Assembly (NCBI GenBank): GCA_021805405.1
Contig: JAJZFK010000093.1
Location: 1 to 7,197 of the forward strand
Length of the DNA stretch: 7,197 nt
Reading direction: 5' to 3'
Origin: a bacterium
GTDB taxonomy: Bacteria > Armatimonadota > Chthonomonadetes > Chthonomonadales > Chthonomonadaceae
Shown: one piece after another, positions 1-6,284 of the stretch
How positions within the stretch are numbered: the stretch's first letter is position 1
How the letters are laid out: each line of letters starts with the position of its first letter
Program-made: the position numbers and the translations under genes
The notes under the pieces: generated by a model
What the model was told of the DNA's origin: nothing
What the model saw: the letters and a program-made list of their open reading frames with translations, nothing else
Database searches by the model: none

Positions 1-123
1 GGGGAGGCACTGGGCTTTCTCTTTGTCGCTTCCGGCCCGTTTGTGCGGTCATCCTACAACGCTCAAGCCTTCTCCGAGAAACTTCTCTCCGATCGACTTG
101 CGCGTGTAGGTGTAACCGCGTGA
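1..123 (+). CDS. lipA: Lipoyl synthase LipA, C-terminal 40 residues (5' end outside window)
   Basis: Frame 1 is open from the left edge to a TGA at 121-123 and encodes the end of a protein with the run VASGPFVRSSYNA. This is the hallmark C-terminus of lipoyl synthase, a radical-SAM enzyme that inserts two sulfur atoms into octanoyl groups on lipoyl-dependent proteins such as pyruvate dehydrogenase E2. The RSSY motif lies at 46-57; in characterised LipA proteins a serine of this motif ligates the auxiliary [4Fe-4S] cluster that donates the sulfur. The radical-SAM CxxxCxxC motif and the rest of the protein lie upstream of the window. The tail after RSSY is about 21 residues, normal for the family. 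The next gene starts 32 bases downstream on the same strand with no visible terminator, so read-through into tamB is possible. Identification rests on a short but very distinctive motif. Confidence 0.88.
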   Translation, partial: GEALGFLFVASGPFVRSSYNAQAFSEKLLSDRLARVGVTA

Positions 124-155
124 AGTGATATGAGCGGCCACCCAACTGGTGCAGC

Positions 156-3100
156 GTGAAACAGTTTGCTGCCCGCTGGACGCGCATATTCGTAACTACC
201 GTTCCTGCCGCCATAGTGCTGGCGGGTGGTGCGGTAGTTACATTCCGTGTGTTACAGTACCTAACCAGGCCGCGAAACCTTGCCGAAATTGCAGAAGTTG
301 AGGCAACTAGGGCACTAGGGCGAACAGTCCTTATCCAATCCCTCTCGTTTAAGGTTCCTCCCTGGCGCCCTGGCCCGAATATCATGACTATTCGCGGTCT
401 CTGGGTTGGCGCCGACCGATCCAATCACCTACCTGCACTGGGCAGTGCCAGCGTAGTATCGGTTACCTACGCGACATCCGACCTCTTTTCATCTAATCTC
501 ACCCTTCCCCTCATTCGAAATATCGCGGTAAACTCGCCTCATGTTACACTCGTGCGCGGCAAATCCGGTTTGTGGAACTTCAGTTCACTAATACATCCGT
601 CTCACGGTGCGGGCCGTCCTTCCATTGGTTCAATCACTATCACTGGTGGCGCCTTACACTATATTGATTACTCTCTTGGGCCAATTACCACTACTCCAAA
701 GAGTCCGCTCGCCACCTATGCCTCCCTCATTAACGCTCAGGTTTCCTTTGTTCCCGGGGGGCTTGTGACGTTTAATGGTACATGTGCCGCTCAGCATCTG
801 GCGCACCACGTAAGCGCCGTGGGCGAAGTAATGGTAAATCCACTGCGGATAGTGATCAACCTTAACGCCAGCAGCGTTTCACTCCCTTATGCTGCGACGA
901 CATTTATAGCCACAAGGTTGGCAACTGTTTCCTCTGGCACTGCCAACACTACTGCCCACCTGCTCATAACAGCACCCCAGCTACCAATAAGCGGGCCGCT
1001 AAAGGTATCGGTAGTCGCTACGGCAAAAATCCTGAATGGTACCGTGCATGTACCAAGCCTGCCAGGTAACCTCACGAGAATTGCCGGAATTGTGAGCCTT
1101 GCAGGGCCGCTTGCATCGGTCGATTTAAAATCCAATTTCGCGGGTGCGCACTGTAGTGTAAGCGGCACGGCCTCTGGCATCGTTTTTGGTCGACCCATTA
1201 ATCCGGAAATTCAGGCGGAGGCCGAACTTAAAAACGCTAGCTGGCGGGGTTTCTATCACGATGCCGGGCTTAACCGCATTACAACAGGTCAGTCTGGCTA
1301 CGTAGTTTCCAATACAGCAGGCGCAAATGGCACGGGAAACATACACCTTTACGTCATTGGCACTGCTACGGCGCCAACCGCATGGGCAAGCGCCAATTTG
1401 TTCGGTGTGCACTGGGGCAACTACGCCATGCCATCCGTTCAGCTTAATGTTGCCTATTCTCACAAACACCTTCTCGCTCAGGCTCGCGGCAGTTTTGCCG
1501 GCGGTCTTGTTGATGTGCGCAGCACGGTGGACGGCACAAACCATGGTGCGTTTCAGCTAGAGGCACATGGCACTGCGCTCCACCTCAGTCGCATTGATGC
1601 TGCTATAGGGATACCGGTAGGTGGGCTCGCCAACACCGATATAGCAATGCGGGGTCGGCTGGGCCGAACACCATCTACAACCATTCGAACAGAGGTATCT
1701 AACCTGGGGTATCGAACCGTTCATCTGAAGGAGGTCTATGCAAGGGCCGCAGCCGTAGGCCGTGAGCTTATAGTTCGTAAATTAGAGGTTACGGATCCCC
1801 TGGGTGTTGTACAAGCATCCGGATCGGTGAGCCTTGGCAGGCAGCACTACAATCTATTCCTTACCGGAGATGAACTCCAGCTTTCGCCTCTGTTCGCGTT
1901 AGCGCAGGGTCTCACACGCAATGGGTCCGCCGTTCACAAGTCAGCAGCAGCCGTAGCCGCCGCGCTTGCAGTGAGAAAGAGTGCCCATCCACCTGGTACT
2001 GCGGCGGTCACTTCCGGCACCCTCACGGCTATCACGGGTGTTGGCTACCTGCGCGCCCATCTTGGTGGTTCTTATAAACAGCCGGTTCTAACGGGGCTCG
2101 CAACGGCATTCAATTTGCACGAAGGCGATGTATCATTCGATCGTGCGGCGGCGCGATTCCTGATTGACAAACAGCAGATTTCAATCGCGCGGGGAATTGT
2201 GGAGAGGTTCCCTGGTAACATCCAGTTTTCTGGTACGGTATCTAACTACGCCGGAACAACACCCAGGTTTGATGTTTCGGCACAGGCTGCACATCTCGAC
2301 CTCGCCGACGCCCTGCATATCGCCCACGTACCCTTGCCAGCAACTCTAGATGCAGGACAGGACGGCTCCATTTTGGGTTCACTCAACACTGGAGTTATTC
2401 ACGTAACCGGAACACCCACCGACTGGAAACTGGTGCACCCATTAACGGCAACACTAACGGATGGCGTGGTTAACGGTATCCCTATTCAATCGGCTGAGCT
2501 AACTGCAAATCTCGCGTCAGATGGCACATTCAACGCAGTGGGGCTCCTTGCCGGGGCTGGTGGCACAATTCAGGCAGATGCATCATACAGTTCCTCACGT
2601 GTACTTAACGCGGAGGCATCAGGAACCAACCTGCAACTGCTACAGCTACTCACCGCTGCAACTGGCTCGACTTCGCAGGATTTCAGCGGTACGGTTGCAT
2701 TTCGTGGGTCTGCCAGGGGCCCGTTAAACCTGCTGCACACAACGCTGCAGCTTAAAGCAACAGGTGTGAACTACCGGCAGTTTGCCTTAGGGGATCTTGC
2801 GGTGCGCGGCAGCAGCGACGGCAAGACGGTCAAGATAGCAGATGCAAGCATCGCCGCACCCAGTAGTGCAAAAGGCGCACCACCATTAGTTGCCGTTCAC
2901 AACGCTACCGTTAACCTGGATACCAAAGCTGTATCAGGAACAGTGGCATGGAACGACATCACCCTTACCGCGCTGCGTAACCTGTACCTTCAACTACCCT
3001 ACTCATCGGAACAAAAGGGAACCTCGGCGGCAGAATTCCTTAGTCGGCCCCAAACTGTTTTAGCCGGAAGCATCAGCGGAACAGCGGCCGTATCCGGTAC

Positions 3101-5162
3101 GTACATGCACCCTGTAGCAGACGCCAATCTAAAGGGCACCGGGATGCAGATAGGCAACGTAGCGCTCGACGCGATCAACGCAAGCGGTGTTATCTCCCAA
3201 AACAACCTACAGATGCCATCCCCAGATTATGGTGGGCCAGCGCTAAAAATAACCAGCCCGTTAGGAATCATTCTTGCCCGAACTGCCAACGTACAGTTTG
3301 GTGGCAAAATGGATATTGATGCCGGTCTATATAACCTTGCGCTTCCTTCTATTGCTGCCGCTGTCATCGCCAATATGGCGCATCCACCCGTGCTGCCGTC
3401 TATTACCGGCACCGGCGACCTCCTGTTTACTGCGACTGGTACCACCTCCAGGCCTATCGTCACTGCCTCTGCCAACGTTACCAACTTCAGCTATGGAGGC
3501 GTAAAGTTCGACAGCATTACGCTTAGCCGCGCCCAGGCCGACGGTACCACACTCACAGCCGACGATATTGCACTTACGCGCTCATTCACCGCACCAGATG
3601 GCTCACGTGGCGTATTCGATGCCACAGCGCAAGGCAAGGCGGCGTTTCAATGGAAGCCGCCTTTCATCACTAAAGATTCACCCATCAACATTACCGCCTC
3701 AATCCCGGAACAGAATTTGCAGGACCTTTCTGCATTTGCACCAGGGTTAGTGATAGATACCGATGGTAAATTGAGCGGCGCGGCATCTATTACCAATACA
3801 CTCGCTAACCCGCGCGTTACAGGTGCAATAAGTATGTCCGCCAACAAGCTGCTTTTTGGCAGGCAGATAACAGTTGGCAAGCCAGCGTATCTGCACACGG
3901 CGATAAGAAACCTGCATGGCACATTGAGTTTTGATGGCGATAGCCTGCACGTGGCAAACGGCTTTACAGCAGAGACCTTTGTTACGTCATCTAAAACACA
4001 GTCGCAACAGGCTGCACCCATCCTGGTAAGCGGTTCCCTGCCAATAGTCCAATCTCCTGGGCAAGCGGCGGTTCCAGGTATCTCCATACGGTCGGCGAGT
4101 ACGGTATTTAACGAGAGTCCGTTGCCAGGAATGCAGGGTGGTGCTGCTAGCGGTACTGCAGATATTTCACTTAACGTCACAGGCTCGCTTACGCGCCCGC
4201 AACTTAATGGCGACGTTGGTTTAACCAACGCATACCTTTCGCCACCCGCTAGCACCGGGAGTGGCACTGGTGGCGCGCTACAGGTACCCCTATTAACACG
4301 CGTCAACCTAACGCTCACGCTTCGTAAGAACGTTACTGTAGCAGCATCCGCGTTTAACGGTAAGGTTACCGGTTCGCTCCTCCTAACCGGCACACGACAA
4401 CGAGTGAACACGGCGAATGGCACTAGCACCACATTACAGACACCGTTACACCTGTTTGGCGACCTTTCCATTACTCAGGGAGTGCTTGCCCTGCCAACGG
4501 CCCGATTTGTTGTAAAACCACCCGGTACAATTACTCTAAACTATCCTATAACAGATCCATCAGAGCCTGGGCAGGCAATACTTGGCATAAACCTAGATTT
4601 AAAAGCTCAAACGGCGATGGTACTGCCCAATCCTAATTCGTTCTCCGGCCGAAAACGCTACCAGGTAACGGTCACGGCGAGAGGTCCGCTTACGGGTAAT
4701 ACCATCGATACACGCACTGGCAACTCTCGCTTGGCACTGGAATTTCAGACAAACCCACCAGACTTTGCCGGCGACCAGAAACTGCTAACTGCGCAGCTGT
4801 TAAACGCCCTTGGTGCCAGTACTATTCAGGGCTTGGATAAAAACCCCGGGCAGGCCATTTCTCAACAGGTAACCAGTATATTCGCTAATTCAGTTCTGCC
4901 CACGCTCTTTGATCAACCAGCGCGGGAGCTTGGCTTTCAGGAGCTTGCTCTCACCTATGATCCCATACGCCAGCTCAGTTTCACGCTAAGCCGCCAGATT
5001 GTGGGACCGTTATACGTCACTTACGATAGAACTCTCGGTGGCTCCAAAGTGCTTTCAGATATCAAGGTGAGCCTAAGAATCAACGAACGCTTACAGCTCT
5101 CATTTGAAAAAAACGAGCAGAACATCGACTCCCTGCAACTAGAAGGTGTCTACAGGTTCTAG
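156..5162 (+). CDS. tamB: TamB-family (AsmA-like/DUF490) translocation and assembly module protein, 1668 aa
   Basis: A single N-terminal hydrophobic segment (residues about 11-30, after MKQFAARWTR) serves as an inner-membrane anchor. Residues about 55-145 resemble the AsmA-type N-terminus, ending in a 'P.V.L.R...G.WN' pattern. The long middle is Ser/Thr/Gly/Ala/Asn-rich beta-strand sequence with a recurring G-[ST]-x-x-x-P motif, as expected for the hydrophobic beta-groove that crosses the periplasm. Residues about 1270-1668 match the conserved TamB C-terminal domain, with an amphipathic stretch near 1560-1585 and a terminal beta segment ending in YRF. Only two cysteines (about 210 and 333) are present. 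The family acts with an Omp85-type barrel in outer-membrane protein assembly and has been implicated in phospholipid transport to the outer membrane. The length is somewhat above the roughly 1260 residues of E. coli TamB. GTG at 156 is chosen because an in-frame stop lies at 126-128 and the next in-frame ATG falls near residue 77, beyond the anchor. No clear Shine-Dalgarno precedes it. Confidence 0.88.
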   Translation: MKQFAARWTRIFVTTVPAAIVLAGGAVVTFRVLQYLTRPRNLAEIAEVEATRALGRTVLIQSLSFKVPPWRPGPNIMTIRGLWVGADRSNHLPALGSASVVSVTYATSDLFSSNLTLPLIRNIAVNSPHVTLVRGKSGLWNFSSLIHPSHGAGRPSIGSITITGGALHYIDYSLGPITTTPKSPLATYASLINAQVSFVPGGLVTFNGTCAAQHLAHHVSAVGEVMVNPLRIVINLNASSVSLPYAATTFIATRLATVSSGTANTTAHLLITAPQLPISGPLKVSVVATAKILNGTVHVPSLPGNLTRIAGIVSLAGPLASVDLKSNFAGAHCSVSGTASGIVFGRPINPEIQAEAELKNASWRGFYHDAGLNRITTGQSGYVVSNTAGANGTGNIHLYVIGTATAPTAWASANLFGVHWGNYAMPSVQLNVAYSHKHLLAQARGSFAGGLVDVRSTVDGTNHGAFQLEAHGTALHLSRIDAAIGIPVGGLANTDIAMRGRLGRTPSTTIRTEVSNLGYRTVHLKEVYARAAAVGRELIVRKLEVTDPLGVVQASGSVSLGRQHYNLFLTGDELQLSPLFALAQGLTRNGSAVHKSAAAVAAALAVRKSAHPPGTAAVTSGTLTAITGVGYLRAHLGGSYKQPVLTGLATAFNLHEGDVSFDRAAARFLIDKQQISIARGIVERFPGNIQFSGTVSNYAGTTPRFDVSAQAAHLDLADALHIAHVPLPATLDAGQDGSILGSLNTGVIHVTGTPTDWKLVHPLTATLTDGVVNGIPIQSAELTANLASDGTFNAVGLLAGAGGTIQADASYSSSRVLNAEASGTNLQLLQLLTAATGSTSQDFSGTVAFRGSARGPLNLLHTTLQLKATGVNYRQFALGDLAVRGSSDGKTVKIADASIAAPSSAKGAPPLVAVHNATVNLDTKAVSGTVAWNDITLTALRNLYLQLPYSSEQKGTSAAEFLSRPQTVLAGSISGTAAVSGTYMHPVADANLKGTGMQIGNVALDAINASGVISQNNLQMPSPDYGGPALKITSPLGIILARTANVQFGGKMDIDAGLYNLALPSIAAAVIANMAHPPVLPSITGTGDLLFTATGTTSRPIVTASANVTNFSYGGVKFDSITLSRAQADGTTLTADDIALTRSFTAPDGSRGVFDATAQGKAAFQWKPPFITKDSPINITASIPEQNLQDLSAFAPGLVIDTDGKLSGAASITNTLANPRVTGAISMSANKLLFGRQITVGKPAYLHTAIRNLHGTLSFDGDSLHVANGFTAETFVTSSKTQSQQAAPILVSGSLPIVQSPGQAAVPGISIRSASTVFNESPLPGMQGGAASGTADISLNVTGSLTRPQLNGDVGLTNAYLSPPASTGSGTGGALQVPLLTRVNLTLTLRKNVTVAASAFNGKVTGSLLLTGTRQRVNTANGTSTTLQTPLHLFGDLSITQGVLALPTARFVVKPPGTITLNYPITDPSEPGQAILGINLDLKAQTAMVLPNPNSFSGRKRYQVTVTARGPLTGNTIDTRTGNSRLALEFQTNPPDFAGDQKLLTAQLLNALGASTIQGLDKNPGQAISQQVTSIFANSVLPTLFDQPARELGFQELALTYDPIRQLSFTLSRQIVGPLYVTYDRTLGGSKVLSDIKVSLRINERLQLSFEKNEQNIDSLQLEGVYRF

Positions 5163-5521
5163 CGACTTGGGGCGAAGGACACGCCAACTATTGAACAGGT
5201 TTAACCACTTGCATGTGTCATAATAAACGGCAGAAAGGTGCGGGAAATAGCCTGGAGGGATGACTGGCAGCCTGCAGTTCAACGCGTTTACCCTGGTTAT
5301 ATTTGGCCAGATAAGCACAATTTTGTAACATCTGTGGTCAGTTCTCGTCCTAATGAAGCAGGCGAGCGAGCCTCTTTCAGCTTTTAGCTGTAGTGCGCCA
5401 GTATGCCTCATCGCCACCAAATGGAAGACGCGACAAGCACCATGACCTTACCATTCCTGCTGAATTGCAGCATAGCCGCAAGTGCCTTCGGGGTCTCCAG
5501 TACCCGGCAGGGCCTGCATTT
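5163..5521. other. Intergenic region between tamB and the sigma factor gene
   Basis: This 359-base stretch has no gene I can support. It contains a candidate ECF promoter at 5324-5350, an odd palindrome GGTTTAACC at 5198-5206, and a small hairpin (CAGCT 5378-5382, AGCTG 5386-5390, loop TTT). A possible extended -10 (TGTCATAAT, 5216-5224) has no matching -35. There is no convincing rho-independent terminator after tamB. Three tiny forward ORFs occur (22 codons from 5260, 30 codons from 5353, 28 codons from 5442); none has a well-placed ribosome binding site. The sigma factor reading frame stays open back to a GTG at 5393, so the last 129 bases could be coding if the annotated start is too short, but the translated composition there (many Arg, His, Cys, Pro) looks less protein-like than the rest. 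Confidence 0.6.
5324..5350 (+). promoter_or_regulatory. Candidate ECF sigma-type promoter upstream of the sigma factor gene
   Basis: TGTAAC at 5324-5329 and CGTCC at 5346-5350 are separated by exactly 16 bases. This resembles the bipartite promoters read by ECF sigma factors of the SigW/RpoE kind (an AAC-containing -35 such as TGAAAC, about 16 bases, then a -10 containing CGT). Transcription would begin near 5356-5360 and give a leader of about 165 bases before the ATG at 5522. Many ECF sigma factors activate their own gene, so the location is suitable. The match is short and could be chance; no similar pair was found in front of tamB or bamA. Confidence 0.3.
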
Positions 5522-6196
5522 ATGGTAAATTCCAACGGATCTACCACTGTTTCGGGATCCGGAGCTATGGTCGGTAATTTCGGGCAGGCTGAACGCGTTT
5601 ACAAGGCTACTGATCGCGCCATGAATGCTTTGCCTCCCGATGATGTTGATCGTAACCTGGACTTTGATGCCCTGGTTGCGAAATACGAAAAGCGCATTTT
5701 TAACCTGATATATCGCCTGTTGGGTGATTACGAAGAAGCCGCCGATCTCACTCAGGAGACGTTCATTAATGCCTACAAGCATTACGACCAGTTCCGCGGG
5801 GATTCTCGCGTTTTTACCTGGCTGTACCAGATCGCGCGCAACCACTGCATAAACAGAATTCGTCGCCGTGATCGCCTCAAAGCTCTGCGGCTTGAGTCGC
5901 TAGACCAGCCTCAGGAACTAGACGACAAGGAAGCAGCCCCTCGCGAGATTCCAGACTGGGCTAACTCACCAGAACGTGTACTGGAGGATCGTGAACTTCA
6001 GGAACGTATAGTTGCAGCAGTAGCATCATTATCGATCGAATATCGCGAGATCATACTGTTGCGCGAATACCAGCATCTGTCTTACAACGAAATAGTTGAA
6101 GCCACAGGTCTTTCGCTGGAGAACGTGAAGACGCGTCTCTCGCGTGCCCGGGGAATGCTTAGAAGAAAGCTTGAGCCCTACTATCACAGCGAATAA
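5522..6196 (+). CDS. ECF-type RNA polymerase sigma factor (sigma-70 family), 224 aa
   Basis: This is a group 4 sigma factor that directs RNA polymerase to specific promoters in the cytoplasm. Numbered from the ATG at 5522, region 2 covers residues about 49-118, with the -10-recognition stretch FRGDSRVFTWLYQIARN at 91-107 and a basic RIRRRDR tail at 112-118. An acidic linker (about 119-159) follows. Region 4 spans about 160-217, with the helix-turn-helix LSYNEIVEATGLSLENVKTR at 186-205 followed by LSRAR, the standard -35-reading module. No sigma region 3 or C-terminal extension is present, which fits the ECF group. The start is uncertain: GTG 5393 and ATGs at 5522, 5567 and 5621 are in frame, none with a strong ribosome binding site. 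5522 is a compromise; 5621 would leave a typical short lead of about 15 residues before region 2. No anti-sigma gene follows; bamA begins 88 bases later. The specific ECF subgroup is not recognised. Confidence 0.9.
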   Translation: MVNSNGSTTVSGSGAMVGNFGQAERVYKATDRAMNALPPDDVDRNLDFDALVAKYEKRIFNLIYRLLGDYEEAADLTQETFINAYKHYDQFRGDSRVFTWLYQIARNHCINRIRRRDRLKALRLESLDQPQELDDKEAAPREIPDWANSPERVLEDRELQERIVAAVASLSIEYREIILLREYQHLSYNEIVEATGLSLENVKTRLSRARGMLRRKLEPYYHSE

Positions 6197-6284
6197 TTTG
6201 GCGACTTACTTGCACTTACAGAGGCGTTTTGGTGCAGACTGCAGTACTGGCACTGCCGCGCATTTAAAGGAGACTTTACGGTTT
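6197..6284. other. Short intergenic gap between the sigma factor gene and bamA
   Basis: The 88 bases hold two overlapping small inverted repeats: TGCAG-A-CTGCA at 6233-6243, and GCAGT (6241-6245) with ACTGC (6252-6256) around a six-base loop. Neither is followed by a T-run, so neither is a convincing terminator. They share 6241-6243 and so could form alternative structures. No clear sigma-70 or ECF promoter is visible, so bamA may be co-transcribed with the sigma factor gene. Confidence 0.4.
6267..6273 (+). promoter_or_regulatory. Ribosome binding site of bamA
   Basis: AAGGAGA lies 11 bases before the ATG at 6285 and is a near-perfect Shine-Dalgarno sequence. It fixes the bamA start and is the only strong ribosome binding site in the window; tamB and the sigma factor gene lack one. 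Confidence 0.8.

Noticed and set aside
111..137. TGTAAC at 111-116 as an ECF -35 box for tamB
   Set aside because: No CGT-type -10 occurs at 16-17 bases downstream, and the word lies inside the conserved lipA coding end.
3647..4471. 274-codon open frame on the minus strand inside tamB
   Set aside because: It lies wholly opposite a strongly supported gene, shows no recognisable domain or membrane pattern, and is best explained by the codon bias of tamB keeping the opposite strand free of stops.
5191..5224. Possible sigma-70 promoter with TTGAAC (5191) and CATAAT (5219)
   Set aside because: The spacer is 22 bases, too long for a standard promoter. The extended -10 alone is too weak to call.
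5260..5328. 22-codon hydrophobic ORF (MTGSLQFNAFTLVIFG...) after a GGAGGG
   Set aside because: The GGAGGG touches the ATG with no spacing, which is unsuitable for initiation, and the stop runs into the candidate promoter. I keep it only as a note.
5139..5420. 93-codon minus-strand frame covering most of the tamB-sigma gap
   Set aside because: No motif, no good ribosome binding site, and an irregular composition; it also overlaps the tamB end and the candidate promoter.
5408..5845. 145-codon minus-strand frame opposite the sigma factor gene
   Set aside because: It overlaps the conserved region 2 of the sigma factor in antisense and has no family features of its own.
6233..6256. Inverted repeats after the sigma factor gene as a terminator
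   Set aside because: Stems are only five base pairs with no following T-run, so termination is unlikely.
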